From: Colwellia echini
GTDB taxonomy: Bacteria > Pseudomonadota > Gammaproteobacteria > Enterobacterales > Alteromonadaceae
Length of the DNA: 64,000 bases
Assembly: GCF_002843355.2 (NCBI RefSeq)
Contig: NZ_PJAI02000010.1
Coordinates: forward strand, 1 to 64,000
Reading direction: 5' to 3'
Below are positions 36,158-46,287 of this stretch, piece by piece. The notes beneath the pieces are model-generated. The model was not told the DNA's origin. It did no database searches and was given only the letters and a program-made list of their open reading frames with translations. The number at the start of each line of letters is the position of its first letter. Within the stretch, counting starts at the first letter, position 1. The translations under genes and the position numbers were made by a program.

Positions 36158-37630
36158 ATGATAAAAAAGATGAGTATTACTAACATTAGCATGAACACCA
36201 TTTATAAAAGTTTACTATGCTTATTTTTACTCACTCAGCTCACCTGTTTTGCAACAGAAGTAAATAGCTTTGATAACCAGCGACAAGCTGTTGATCAAGC
36301 ACATCAAAAATTTGCCAATATTTTTTATAAAAATATTATTCAAACACCTCAAATTCAAGCAACACGATTCAACTCGATTGCTGAATTATCAACTGCTGTT
36401 GAAAATGAAAATAATAATAACCAATCCGTAAAATCGGTTGCACTTATCCTAAGAAATGCCTTCTTACTTACTCGCGATTATGATAAACCTCAAGTTATCT
36501 CTTTGGTTAAAACTGTCCTGGATAACAACGCGTTAATTAATGCAAAAATACTCATTACCCAAATAAATGAACAAGGTGATGATAGAATTAATACGCAACT
36601 GAACTACCTACTTGCTGATTTTTACTTTCAACGGGAACAATGGGCACAAGCCGTAACTTACCTTGAAAATGATTTAGGACATTTACCACAAGAGCAATAT
36701 AACCATGCTTTATTAATGCAAGGTATTGCTCTACAAAAACAAAGTAAGCATCGCCTCTCGATGACAACCTATGAAAAAATCCCTAATACCTCAACTTACT
36801 ATACTGCGGCGCAGTTAAATATAGCTTTAGCGAACCTTCGCCAAGGTTGGTGGACAGAAGGTCACCAAATAATATCAGAATTACTTGAAGCACATAATGC
36901 ATTACCACAAGTACCAGAGAAAACCTTAAATAGACTCTATATCACTTTAGGCTACTCATTACTCAATCAAGCCTATTACCGCAATGCTAGAAAAGCGTTT
37001 CAATCTGTTGGGGTTTCTAGTCGTTATAGCAATCAAGCATTACTGGGTATCGCTTTAACTGCAGCACATCAAGACGATTATATTGGTGCTTTAAATACAA
37101 CACGCGTATTAAAAGCTAAAGAAGAGGATGACTTACCCGTCGATGAAGCTTACTTATTAATGCCCTTTTTCTATGAAAAATCTGAGCAATTTGATACCGC
37201 ATCGCTAGGCTATTCACAAGCAGCCAGCTTTTATCAAACTAAAATATTCGTCTTAAATAGCTTAATTAAATCTCCAATAAACTTTAATCTTCATCCTATA
37301 GACTTAGCTAACGGGGCCAACTTACATATTGATGATACGCGTATCAATTTTTTATCTTTATATCCTAAATATACCTTTATTCAGCGTAATAATGCTGAAC
37401 AATTCCAAGCCTTTATTGAAAATTCGAATGAGACATTACCCGACCGAAAAAAATTAATACAAGGTATTGATGAACTAAACAAACAGTACAATTTATTAGC
37501 CGATAAAATGGCATCACACCTTATTAGCATTAGAGTGAGCCACTTACAAAGCTATTTGAATCAATCAAGGTATGGCTTAGCTAGGCTGTTCGATAATAAT
37601 ACTGATAAAAATAATGCGGATACACAATAA
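36158..37630 (+). CDS. Exported TPR-repeat protein
   Basis: 490 residues with an N-terminal signal peptide (SLLCLFLLTQLTCFA) and no lipobox, so it is probably periplasmic. The body is helical, with degenerate TPR-like pairs between about residues 90 and 340 (for example LNYLLADFYFQREQWAQAVTYLENDL; ALLMQGIALQKQSKHRLSMTTYEKI; LLGIALTAAHQDDYIGALNTTRVL). The start is uncertain: ATGs at 36158, 36170 and 36191 are all in frame and none has a strong ribosome site. Its stop overlaps the next start as TAATG. It heads a four-gene operon with two TPR lipoproteins and is probably a periplasmic scaffold, perhaps of the Exb/AgmX complex. Confidence 0.8.
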   Translation: MIKKMSITNISMNTIYKSLLCLFLLTQLTCFATEVNSFDNQRQAVDQAHQKFANIFYKNIIQTPQIQATRFNSIAELSTAVENENNNNQSVKSVALILRNAFLLTRDYDKPQVISLVKTVLDNNALINAKILITQINEQGDDRINTQLNYLLADFYFQREQWAQAVTYLENDLGHLPQEQYNHALLMQGIALQKQSKHRLSMTTYEKIPNTSTYYTAAQLNIALANLRQGWWTEGHQIISELLEAHNALPQVPEKTLNRLYITLGYSLLNQAYYRNARKAFQSVGVSSRYSNQALLGIALTAAHQDDYIGALNTTRVLKAKEEDDLPVDEAYLLMPFFYEKSEQFDTASLGYSQAASFYQTKIFVLNSLIKSPINFNLHPIDLANGANLHIDDTRINFLSLYPKYTFIQRNNAEQFQAFIENSNETLPDRKKLIQGIDELNKQYNLLADKMASHLISIRVSHLQSYLNQSRYGLARLFDNNTDKNNADTQ

Positions 37631-40479
37631 TGTTACGGAAAATATCTACACTACCACGACTAAATATCATTGTTTCGTTCGCCTTTTCATTTTTATTGAT
37701 GGCTTGTAACGACAAAACTGTTGAAAGACAAACGCTACACAATATCGAAAGTACTAACGTCAATACAAACTCAAAAGCTGAGGCTAAACAAGATAACACA
37801 ATCGCTAAATCTGAAAGTGATATTCGAGATGCCTACATTAACTATTTAAAAAATGCCTCAAAATCAGACTTATCGCGCGCCGATGCATTAAATAGATTAG
37901 CGAGTATAGAATTTAAACTGTCTGAAGAGTTACAGCAAAGCTCTGCAACTGAAACCGCAGAAGCAGTACTTGCAAGTGAAAAACTCAACCGAACTATTGA
38001 GCTATTAGAAACATCAATTAAAGACTACCCCAATGCTAAGCATAACGATGTAACTCTTTATCAATTGGCTAAAGCTTACGATCAACGCGGTGATTATGAA
38101 GAAACCCACAATGCATTAAGTTTGCTAGTCAAAGGTTATCCAAAATCAAAATACTATTTAGAGTCTCAATTTAGGCTAGCTGAGTATGCCTTTAGCGCTA
38201 AACAATATCGCCAAGCGGAAGATAAATATACCGATATAATTATTGCTAAAAATAATTCTGTTTTTTATGAAAAAGCCTTGTATAAACGCGGTTGGTCTCG
38301 TTTTAAGCAAGAGTTTTATATTGAAGCTGCAGACGATTTTGTACAAGTTATTAATTTCAATGACTTTCAAGAATATGATCAATTAACCGCTAGTCAACAA
38401 AATTTGTTTGATGAATACTTTCGGGCTATGGGCTTATCTTTTTCCTACTTAGGCGGTGCAGAGCCACTTAATTTGTACTTTCAACAAACCGATCATATAA
38501 ATAACTTGTATCATGTTTATAGTAATTTAAGTGATACGTTTCTAAAACAGCAGCGCTATAACGATGCGGTAAACACCTTAGATAGTTACATTAAAGAATA
38601 CCCTAACGCTGAGTTTTCAGCACAAGCCGCATTAAAGATAATAAACATTTGGAAAGAAGCTGGGTTTGTTGAACAGCGAAAAGCCGCTTTCGAACAATTT
38701 TATTCAAACTACCAACCAAGCAGTCGTTACTGGGTTAATAATAAATATCGTTATAAAAAACAATATGAACTGAGTAATAGCGCCCTTAAAGACCACATTT
38801 TAGTGGAAACAGCAACTTACCATAATGCTTATCAAAAAAGTAACAATTCTGCCGACTTTGCACGTGCTGAACGTTGGTATAAAAATTACTTAACGCATTT
38901 TTCTGCTTTTTCTCGTCAAGACAATATCAATCTTTTATTAGCATCTTTGTATTTACAGCATAACGATAAAGCGCTTGCCTATACTTATTATCAACTTGCT
39001 GGGTTTGACGAACAAACTATAACTAATAAAGATGCAGCCTATCAGGCTATTTTATTGGCTGGTGATTTATATCAAAGTGCTAATAGTGCAAGTAGCAGCA
39101 AAGCAAAAGACAAAGCTGATTGGCTTAATCATGTTATTGACTATTCAACCTTATATGCGCAGCAATACCCTACCGATAAACAAACCATTAACGTGATCGC
39201 CCATGCAACTGATTTTGCATATAGCAATGAAAGATACTCTGATACGCTTACCCTAGCTGAGATGATGGTAAGCGATAAAAACACCACTTTAGTTAATAAT
39301 ATAAACCGAGTTAAAGCCAATGCTTATTTTCAAACCAAGCAGTATTTAGCCGCCGAAAACACTTTTATGGCTTTAGTTGATAACCCTACACTCAGCAATA
39401 GAGCGCGAATTGATGCGCAAGAAGGACTGGCTTTAGCTATATTCTACCAAGGTAGCAGTGCAGCTGAGCAAAATGAAACCCAAATAGCGATTGAGCATTA
39501 CGCAAGAGTTTCTCTACAAGTGCCACAATCAGACACCGCCTCTGCTGGTTTATACGATGCTATTGCTTTATCAATTCAAACTGAACAATGGTTACAAGCA
39601 ATTGAATATATTAAACGCTATAGATTGTTATACCCTAACGATAAAAATGCCAACGATGTCACTAAAAAGTTATCCCTTGCTTACCTAAATTCAAAACAAG
39701 ATATTGCTGCTGCGAATGAATTAGAGAAACTATCGAGTAATGAAAACAGTAAAGATTATAAAATGGCCTCATTACTCAAAGCGGCTGAATTATATCAAAG
39801 TAATGGTGATATAGCGTCAGCAATCAGAAGTTATGAAAAGTATGTTAATACCTACACTACGCCGTTTGTACCCTACTTTGAATCATTACACCAACTAGCA
39901 AAATTAAACACCGCGCGTAATCATCATAAAACCAGTATGACCTGGCAAAAGAAAATTTTAGCTGTTGATAAGAAGACGCCTAATTCACTCAAAAATGGGC
40001 ACACTAAATTTATTGCTTCTCATGCTGCACTTTCAATAGCACGTGCTGAGCAACTTCGTTTCGCCAAAATAAAACTTATTGCCCCATTAAAAGTTAACCT
40101 TAAAAATAAAAAACAAGCCATGCAAAGTAGTGTTAATTATTACGCCAGAGCATCATCTTATGGTATTGCCGAAACCGCAACTGAAGCTACCTATGAAATT
40201 GCCAATATTTATAATGACTTTGGTCAGGCGTTATTAACCTCTGAGATACCTGAGCATTTAAACGAAGATGAAAAAGAACAATATTTATTTTTATTAGAAG
40301 ATCAGGCTTTCCCATTTGAAGAAAAAGCTATCGAATTTTTTGAAGTTAACTTGTTATACACCAAAGATGATATATACGACCAATGGATAGAAAAAAGTTA
40401 TCAAAAATTAGAGAAATTATTTCCGATAAGATATCAGCGTGAGCCAAAAATAGAGGAGTTCATCAATGTCTTACATTAA
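37630..40479 (+). CDS. Large TPR-repeat lipoprotein
   Basis: 949 residues. A signal peptide ending in LLMAC with Asn-Asp after the Cys gives a lipoprotein. At least ten TPR-like units are spread over residues 100-850 (for example VTLYQLAKAYDQRGDYEETHNALSLLV; SQFRLAEYAFSAKQYRQAEDKYTDII; NLSDTFLKQQRYNDAVNTLDSYIKEYPNAEFSAQAALKI). YfgL/BamD-like spacing of DYPN and EYPN motifs suggests an outer-membrane assembly or coupling scaffold. It is translationally coupled to the preceding and following genes. I do not recognise a named homologue. Proteins of this kind commonly accompany ExbB/ExbD/AgmX-type blocks, which here lie on the other side of the T6SS. Confidence 0.82.
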   Translation: MLRKISTLPRLNIIVSFAFSFLLMACNDKTVERQTLHNIESTNVNTNSKAEAKQDNTIAKSESDIRDAYINYLKNASKSDLSRADALNRLASIEFKLSEELQQSSATETAEAVLASEKLNRTIELLETSIKDYPNAKHNDVTLYQLAKAYDQRGDYEETHNALSLLVKGYPKSKYYLESQFRLAEYAFSAKQYRQAEDKYTDIIIAKNNSVFYEKALYKRGWSRFKQEFYIEAADDFVQVINFNDFQEYDQLTASQQNLFDEYFRAMGLSFSYLGGAEPLNLYFQQTDHINNLYHVYSNLSDTFLKQQRYNDAVNTLDSYIKEYPNAEFSAQAALKIINIWKEAGFVEQRKAAFEQFYSNYQPSSRYWVNNKYRYKKQYELSNSALKDHILVETATYHNAYQKSNNSADFARAERWYKNYLTHFSAFSRQDNINLLLASLYLQHNDKALAYTYYQLAGFDEQTITNKDAAYQAILLAGDLYQSANSASSSKAKDKADWLNHVIDYSTLYAQQYPTDKQTINVIAHATDFAYSNERYSDTLTLAEMMVSDKNTTLVNNINRVKANAYFQTKQYLAAENTFMALVDNPTLSNRARIDAQEGLALAIFYQGSSAAEQNETQIAIEHYARVSLQVPQSDTASAGLYDAIALSIQTEQWLQAIEYIKRYRLLYPNDKNANDVTKKLSLAYLNSKQDIAAANELEKLSSNENSKDYKMASLLKAAELYQSNGDIASAIRSYEKYVNTYTTPFVPYFESLHQLAKLNTARNHHKTSMTWQKKILAVDKKTPNSLKNGHTKFIASHAALSIARAEQLRFAKIKLIAPLKVNLKNKKQAMQSSVNYYARASSYGIAETATEATYEIANIYNDFGQALLTSEIPEHLNEDEKEQYLFLLEDQAFPFEEKAIEFFEVNLLYTKDDIYDQWIEKSYQKLEKLFPIRYQREPKIEEFINVLH

Positions 40480-41149
40480 TTATTTCAGCAGTATAAAGAT
40501 GATAAAAACAAATGCAAAGCATATGACGTTTCAACTTACACAGTGCATTAAAGTACTCTTGTCACTAACTTGGAGCATTATTTTAGCTCTATCAATTATA
40601 ACTCTAACATCTTGTAGTAATACTAGCAGCAATAACAACTCAACTCATGATGCACAATCAACAAACTCTTCAGCACAAGATCTACAACTTTATGAAGATG
40701 CAATTGTTGCTTTAAATAATAACGAGTTAGATAGAGCTAAAAAATTATTCATCACGATGAGTGAACGCCAACCTAATATGGCAGGATCTTGGACTAATTT
40801 AGCTCTGATCAGTATTAAACAAGGTAACTTAGCCCAAGCAAATACTTATATAAAAACAGCATTAAATAAAAATCCCAACATGCCACAAGCGTTGAACTTA
40901 GCCGGTTATTTAGCACAAAAAGCTGGAAAAATTAAACTAGCAGAATCATATTATTTACAGGCAATAAACGTAAAAGCTAATTACGGGTTGGCACATTATA
41001 ATGTGGCATTACTTTATGATGTTTATCTGCAAAACATTCCATTAGCAGTTGAGCATTATCAACGTTATTTGACACTTAATGAACAAAAAGACGAAGCAAC
41101 TGCCAACTGGTTAGAAGGTTTGAAAGCAACAATGGCGGCAAGTAATTAA
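40466..41149 (+). CDS. Small TPR-repeat lipoprotein
   Basis: 227 residues. A signal segment ending in ITLTSC gives a lipobox, followed by an Asn/Ser-rich linker and three to four TPR units (LYEDAIVALNNNELDRAKKLFITMSERQPNM; AGSWTNLALISIKQGNLAQANTYIKTAL; AGKIKLAESYYLQAINVKANYGLAHYNVALLYD). AGGAG ten bases before the ATG fixes the start, which overlaps the previous gene by 14 bases. The signal peptide is preceded by an unusually long N-region (about 30 residues); a later ATG could be the true start. PilF/Pal-like lipoproteins have this layout, but assignment to a pathway would be a guess. Confidence 0.82.
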   Translation: MSYINYFSSIKMIKTNAKHMTFQLTQCIKVLLSLTWSIILALSIITLTSCSNTSSNNNSTHDAQSTNSSAQDLQLYEDAIVALNNNELDRAKKLFITMSERQPNMAGSWTNLALISIKQGNLAQANTYIKTALNKNPNMPQALNLAGYLAQKAGKIKLAESYYLQAINVKANYGLAHYNVALLYDVYLQNIPLAVEHYQRYLTLNEQKDEATANWLEGLKATMAASN

Positions 41150-41496
41150 TGAAGTTATTTATAATTAAAAGGTTATTGATGTCGGTTAAGTTATTAGAAA
41201 AAATAATCTTAACGAAGCAAATATCTAAAAATATACCTATTATGGCTATCTTATTGTTACCACTTATAATATTAAGTGGAAACTCATCCGCAAACGATAA
41301 TGATGTGATAGAAGTCACTGATAAAGTTGAGTTAAAAACAAGCTTCATTAAAGGTAATAAAGAGCTACCACAAGTACTCTATATCGTCCCTTGGCAAGAA
41401 ATAAAGAAAGTTACTCAAAAACCTGACAACATGGTGTTACACAGTTTATATGGTGATGTTTTTAAACCAGTAACGCCAGAAGATCTCATTGAATAG
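41149..41496 (+). CDS. Small exported protein at end of TPR operon
   Basis: 115 residues from the ATG at 41149, which overlaps the previous stop as TAATG. An in-frame ATG at 41179 has AAAAGG seven bases upstream and gives a more usual signal peptide (about 105 residues), so either start may be used. After the hydrophobic segment (IMAILLLPLIILSG) about 70 polar residues remain, ending EDLIE, with the stretch LPQVLYIVPWQEIKK. I do not recognise a family. It is the last gene of the TPR operon. Confidence 0.7.
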   Translation: MKLFIIKRLLMSVKLLEKIILTKQISKNIPIMAILLLPLIILSGNSSANDNDVIEVTDKVELKTSFIKGNKELPQVLYIVPWQEIKKVTQKPDNMVLHSLYGDVFKPVTPEDLIE

Positions 41497-41766
41497 TTAT
41501 GAGTTATTTTACCTAGATGTTAGCCTAAATGGCAAAAATAGGTTAGTACAACAATTTATACGGCGTTCAAGGAGCATCCAAAAACATTATAAAACAAGCA
41601 AAATGTTCTTTAAAAACGCAGTTATTGATCACTAAAAAATCGCTAGTCGGTCACCAGAATATTATTTCCACAATAATATACATTACAGCTACTTTTTAAC
41701 TTTAACAATAACTTCAACAATATTTTGAACACTTACCTGAACAGCTTACCCTTAAATTTCCGGCTG
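41497..41766. other. Gap between convergent genes, no strong terminator seen
   Basis: 270 bases between the TPR operon (+) and the DUF1501 gene (-). Only a weak six-base inverted repeat (AACATT / AATGTT, about 41585-41606) is seen. No ORF. Confidence 0.4.
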
Positions 41767-43026
41767 TTACGAGATCTGTTTAAGCTGTGGAAATACCTGT
41801 AATAACTCTGCATCAGTAAATCCCCAGTGTTGTGTTAATACCTTAGCTATCCAACTAAAACTATTAGTTGTTGGCATTAAATCACGCTGCTCAAATAATT
41901 CAGTATCAGTTAATCCTGGCCATTTACCTGCTATTTTACCGCCGATTAATACCTCTTTAGATGACGACGTATTAGCGACATTTCCTTTTGATGTTTCTTT
42001 TTCTGGCGACAATGCACCGCCCGCTAAAAATAATGCGCTAGCAGTACCATGATCGGTTCCACCTGTTCCATTTTCTTTTGCTGTTCGGCCAAATTCAGTA
42101 CCAACAATAACAATGGTGTTTTGCCACTCCCCCCCTAAACCTGTTTTTAACGCAGCTAAACCGTCATCTAATTCTGTTAGATTTTTCTCCAATCGCTTTG
42201 CTTGGTTGTTATGCGTATCCCAACCGCCAAGCTCTAACATAGCACAGTCCACGCCTTCTTCTTTAATCATTAGTTTTGCACACGATTGGCTCAGTTCAAC
42301 AAATTTGCCTTGTTTCATTTTATCTTTTTGCATTACAGCCTCTTTACCTATAACGCCCATCACTTCTAAGCCACTGATTAAGTTTGTTTTAAGTGATTCA
42401 TCATCTTGGTAAAGGTTAATGAGTGATTGATATATATCATCATCGGCTGATTTTAATTTTGTTGGGTACCAGGTAAAAACATGTTCGCTACTACGTAAGC
42501 TAATAGGAATTGAGCGCGAAACGGCTAAGGCACGTTTATTTTTAACATCTATTGCTCGAGCAAGCCACCCAGTATTGTAATCAATACTGCCTGCACCACT
42601 TTCTAAATAGTCTTGCCCATCAAAATGAGAGCGTCGAGAATAGCCTGATGATACTGCAACGACAGGTGTTAATTGTTTTTGTTGGTACCATTGGTGTAAA
42701 TTGACTAAAGAGGGATGTAGTGCAAAACCATTATCTAACGGTAATAAAGGCTTGTTAAAGCTTGTTGATAAATGAGGCCGTAATACCTGATATTGGGTAT
42801 CAAAAGTTGGTACGACAGTATGTAATGAATCTAGCGCTCCGCGCAATAAAACCCAAACTATTTTAGGGCTTTTAGGAGAGTTTACTGCGCTATTCTTTAC
42901 CGATAACGATGTTGCCAATCCTGGAAACGTCAATAACGCCAAGCTAGCGCCAGCCGCTTTAATAAACTTACGTCGTGATAGCTCAGATGAGATTTGATTA
43001 TCAGTTTTGTGTTTAATATTCTTCAT
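41767..43026 (-). CDS. DUF1501 protein with Tat signal
   Basis: 419 residues. The N-terminus has a twin-arginine signal (SRRKFIKAAGASLALLTFPG), so the folded protein is exported by Tat. The body has the sulfatase-like DUF1501 pattern: WVLLRGALDSLHTVVP, SHFDGQDYLESGA, MLELGGWDTHNNQ, VGTEFGRTAKENGTGGTDHGTAS. Members are usually encoded together with a DUF1800 protein, as here, and their substrate is unknown. The ATG at 43026 has AGGAGG five bases upstream; the ATG at 43029 overlaps the upstream stop and is too close to it. The AGGAGG also encodes the last two arginines of the upstream protein. Confidence 0.9.
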   Translation of the reverse strand: MKNIKHKTDNQISSELSRRKFIKAAGASLALLTFPGLATSLSVKNSAVNSPKSPKIVWVLLRGALDSLHTVVPTFDTQYQVLRPHLSTSFNKPLLPLDNGFALHPSLVNLHQWYQQKQLTPVVAVSSGYSRRSHFDGQDYLESGAGSIDYNTGWLARAIDVKNKRALAVSRSIPISLRSSEHVFTWYPTKLKSADDDIYQSLINLYQDDESLKTNLISGLEVMGVIGKEAVMQKDKMKQGKFVELSQSCAKLMIKEEGVDCAMLELGGWDTHNNQAKRLEKNLTELDDGLAALKTGLGGEWQNTIVIVGTEFGRTAKENGTGGTDHGTASALFLAGGALSPEKETSKGNVANTSSSKEVLIGGKIAGKWPGLTDTELFEQRDLMPTTNSFSWIAKVLTQHWGFTDAELLQVFPQLKQIS

Positions 43027-43028
43027 CA

Positions 43029-44522
43029 TTACCTCCTTTGAAACTCAGGGCTCATTAACAATAAAGTTAACGCTTGCTCACGACTTTCGGCTCTAATTAT
43101 TGATTGGTAAGTATGAGACGTTGGCGCTAATGCCAATGCTGTTTGCATTGTTTTTTCTACATTAATATTTTTTTGAAATGCAGACAGTTTAACCGACCAA
43201 TCTATCCTAGCCATTAATGCGCTAGCCCCTAACCAGTCACTTTCATTATCGCTGTAACCTGCAGGAGATCCCGCTTGAAAAGGCATTTGTCCTAACGCTT
43301 TCATGCTACCTAAAATCAAGTTATCTTTTACCTTGCTGGCATCAAATGCTCGGCCGGTTGATATAATAAACTCTCTTGGTGTTTTAAATTTTTGCGGTGT
43401 ATCAAGCCAGGCATCGTCATTATTAAACATAGCAATCATCACTTGTTTAATATCTCCATCGGTTTGTTGCCAAGTCATTTCCATTGAGGTGAGTAATGCT
43501 TTACTTGGTTTTTCGCTGACAAAGTGGTGGGCAAGTTTATAACACACATATTTTGCCGTAGCAGGGTTTGCTGCAATATCACGCAACATCTTTTCTCCCT
43601 GAGCAACACCATCATCAGGGTAATGTTTACCTAATAGATATCTTACGCCAGGCTCATGCCATTTAGCGTTAAAAGTAAAACCTGTGTCTTTTGTTTTACT
43701 TGGATTTAATACCGTCCAACCACTGATGCCTTTAGCAAGTTCAATTACATCAACTTGGCTGTAGCCGCCATTTACGCCTAAGGTATGTAATTCTAAAATT
43801 TCACGGGCAAGGTTCTCATTTATACCTTTGGGTTTATTTTGAGTATTCGTTTTATTAAGCTGATTTTTCTTAGATATGCTTTTTTTGCCAAAACGAGAAT
43901 TAGGGCCAATTGATTTTTCGTTGTTAAGATAGATAAGCATCGCCGGATGTTGCTCTACAGCCAGTAATAAATCTGCAAACTTCCCGAGCATATTTGGCGC
44001 AATCGCTTCTCTTTCAAGAGTTGCTGACAAACCACTCATTAATCGTCCATTAGCGGTAACACTAAAGTGATTAGAAAATAAATCGAGCAAGCGCCAGCTA
44101 ACACTGTTCGATGAGGAAATTGCTTGTTTAATGGTGTTTGCCGACATTGCGCGCATATTTTTACGTGCCATGCTTTTGAGATTTTGCATGTTATTGTCAA
44201 CAGCTAAGTTTTTCGAACTTATTGCATTTTCAGCCATTGAACGCTCTTGCATAGACATACTTGTTGATTCGCCTGATTGGTTCATCTGCTCTAAGTTTTT
44301 TAGACGATTACGTTCTATTTTATATTGCTCATGCTGTAAAAATATCTGTTCTGAACTAGGAAAATCGTCATTAAACGTTATTGGCTGTAATTGCCCAATA
44401 ATCCATTGTTTAGGATTACTTTCTGCTTGAAGCAACTCACCTTCTCGCGCGCCATAACCAAAACGATTCACCGCAATTTGGGCTTTATTAATTGTTAATG
44501 CTGTTGTGGTATTTTTAAGCAT
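43029..44522 (-). CDS. DUF1800 protein
   Basis: 497 residues. Family signatures are visible: AVNRFGYGAREGELLQAES, SWRLLDLFSNHFSVT, REAIAPNMLGKFADLLLAVEQHPAMLIYLNN, NENLAREILELHTLGVNGGYSQVDVIELAKGISGW, and KFKTPREFIISTGRAF. No obvious signal peptide. DUF1800 genes form an operon with DUF1501; the biochemical role of the pair is not established. The stop codon overlaps the DUF1501 start region, so the two are translationally coupled. Confidence 0.9.
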   Translation of the reverse strand: MLKNTTTALTINKAQIAVNRFGYGAREGELLQAESNPKQWIIGQLQPITFNDDFPSSEQIFLQHEQYKIERNRLKNLEQMNQSGESTSMSMQERSMAENAISSKNLAVDNNMQNLKSMARKNMRAMSANTIKQAISSSNSVSWRLLDLFSNHFSVTANGRLMSGLSATLEREAIAPNMLGKFADLLLAVEQHPAMLIYLNNEKSIGPNSRFGKKSISKKNQLNKTNTQNKPKGINENLAREILELHTLGVNGGYSQVDVIELAKGISGWTVLNPSKTKDTGFTFNAKWHEPGVRYLLGKHYPDDGVAQGEKMLRDIAANPATAKYVCYKLAHHFVSEKPSKALLTSMEMTWQQTDGDIKQVMIAMFNNDDAWLDTPQKFKTPREFIISTGRAFDASKVKDNLILGSMKALGQMPFQAGSPAGYSDNESDWLGASALMARIDWSVKLSAFQKNINVEKTMQTALALAPTSHTYQSIIRAESREQALTLLLMSPEFQRR

Positions 44523-44810
44523 TGAGACTTTACCTTAATCGAAATTGAATAACGTATTAACTTTTTGAGGATTCACGTTTTAACTTAAATTTTAACCTTG
44601 TAACTTCACACTATAGAGCTAGTTAAGAATATAAAGTTAGTTGATTTACACAACTTTACTTTGTGTAATTTTAAGTAATAGCTTCAAGCGCTAAATTCAT
44701 GCAATAACGTCAAGTGATGAGTTCAAGTGATGAATAAAACAAGGTTCTTGAACGAAATTGAATATTCGTTATTTAATATTATAACCAAAGGAATGGATAA
44801 TAATGGTTGA
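44523..44810. other. Spacer upstream of the DUF1800/DUF1501 operon
   Basis: About 290 AT-rich bases without a gene, presumably holding the promoter of the DUF1800 gene. A short direct duplication CAAGTGATGA occurs twice near 44711-44735. Confidence 0.4.
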
Positions 44811-44858
44811 GTAAAATAAAATTAAAGCAGTAACGTACATCGCCATTACTGCTTTAAT
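44811..44858 (-). terminator. Terminator of glgC
   Basis: Perfect 13-bp stem ATTAAAGCAGTAA (44821-44833) / TTACTGCTTTAAT (44846-44858). Read on the minus strand it is followed by TTTTATTTTA. It lies 36 bases after the glgC stop. Confidence 0.85.
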
Positions 44859-44894
44859 CCCACTTATTTCAGAAAGAGACATTTATGTCATCAT

Positions 44895-46211
44895 TCAAAC
44901 TTCATAGGGTTCTCGGGTAAAGCGTACTAATTGCTCTTCTTGTTTAGTTTTTACGGCTAATGCATCAATCATTTCTTGAGTAACCAACACTATGCCTTTT
45001 TCAGATAAACGAAAGCCATTAAAGCTATCTTCTTTATTGTTATAACCGATTGTCATATTGTCAGGAATGATACAACCTCGATCAATAATCGCGCGGTTAA
45101 TTTGACAGTTTTTACCCACCTCAACATTGGGCAGTAATACCGAGTCGCGTACTACACTGTACGAATGCACGTGTACACTGGAAAATAACAATGAATGCTC
45201 AATTTTTGCTCCTGAAACAATACAACCATTTGCCACTGTACTATCATGAGCTGAGCCTCTGCGAACCTCTTCATTAAAAACAAATTTAGCTGGTGCTAGT
45301 TGTTCTTGATAAGTCATTATTGGCCAATGCTTATCGTACATATTGAGTTTTGGTAGTGGTGCCAGCAAGCCCATATTAGCTTCCCAATAAGAGTCTATCG
45401 TCCCCACATCTCGCCAATAAGCATTCTCTTTGTTATCAGAATCAACAAAGGGAAAAGCTAAAACATGACAATCTTTGATAATTGAAGGAATAATATCGTG
45501 ACCAAAATCACGACCAGAATGACTACACTGCGAATCTTTTTTTAATTGTTCAAATAAGAATTCACGGTTAAATATATAATTCCCCATTGAAGCCAACACT
45601 TTGCCTGGCTCTGAGGGTATTTCAGTTGGGATGGCTGGTTTTTCTTGAAAACCTTTAACACGGTTTTGAGCGTCCACATGTAGCACGCCTAACGAGCCAG
45701 CGGCTTCCTCCACGGATGTTTTTATACAGCACACTGTCATATCTGCTCCCGTTTCTACGTGTTTAGCGAGCATATCACCGTAATCCATTTTATAAACATG
45801 ATCACCTGATAAAATCATCACGTATTTAGGCAATTCTTTTCTAATAATATCTATATTTTGATAAACAGCATCGGCAGTACCACAATACCAGTCTTCTCCT
45901 TTGCGTTGTGACGCAGGTAAAATTTCTACCGACTCCCCTAATTCCTTTTTAAAATGTCCCCATGCACGATTTACATGTCGAATAAGTGAGTGTGATTTAT
46001 ACTGAGTAGCTATACCAACATGGCGTATACCTGAATTAATACAGTTGGAAAGCGGAAAATCTATCAAGCGGAAGATGCCACCAAAATAAACTGCGGGTTT
46101 AGCCCGCCACTCAGTAAGTTCATGTAAACGGCTACCCTTTCCGCCAGCAAGGATCAAGGCGTAGGTGTCTTTGGTGAGTTCACTTATGTAACGGCGTTGC
46201 GATATTGTCAT
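44895..46211 (-). CDS. glgC: Glucose-1-phosphate adenylyltransferase
   Basis: 438 residues. ADP-glucose pyrophosphorylase: glucose-1-phosphate plus ATP gives ADP-glucose, the committed step of bacterial glycogen synthesis. Signatures match E. coli Glg[54 protein letters not shown], [12 protein letters not shown], the glucose-phosphate site [22 protein letters not shown], and a C-terminal left-handed beta-helix. I chose the ATG at 46211 because GGAA lies six bases upstream; an ATG four codons earlier (46223) lacks a ribosome site. It follows a CBM48 gene by about 76 bases, and no other glg gene is in the window. Confidence 0.96.
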   Translation of the reverse strand: MTISQRRYISELTKDTYALILAGGKGSRLHELTEWRAKPAVYFGGIFRLIDFPLSNCINSGIRHVGIATQYKSHSLIRHVNRAWGHFKKELGESVEILPASQRKGEDWYCGTADAVYQNIDIIRKELPKYVMILSGDHVYKMDYGDMLAKHVETGADMTVCCIKTSVEEAAGSLGVLHVDAQNRVKGFQEKPAIPTEIPSEPGKVLASMGNYIFNREFLFEQLKKDSQCSHSGRDFGHDIIPSIIKDCHVLAFPFVDSDNKENAYWRDVGTIDSYWEANMGLLAPLPKLNMYDKHWPIMTYQEQLAPAKFVFNEEVRRGSAHDSTVANGCIVSGAKIEHSLLFSSVHVHSYSVVRDSVLLPNVEVGKNCQINRAIIDRGCIIPDNMTIGYNNKEDSFNGFRLSEKGIVLVTQEMIDALAVKTKQEEQLVRFTREPYEV

Positions 46212-46287
46212 GTTAAATTCCATCTAACTTTAGCGATATTGCGAGCATAATTGCCCTAAATTAATTGTCTCTTTTTGTTTTATATAT

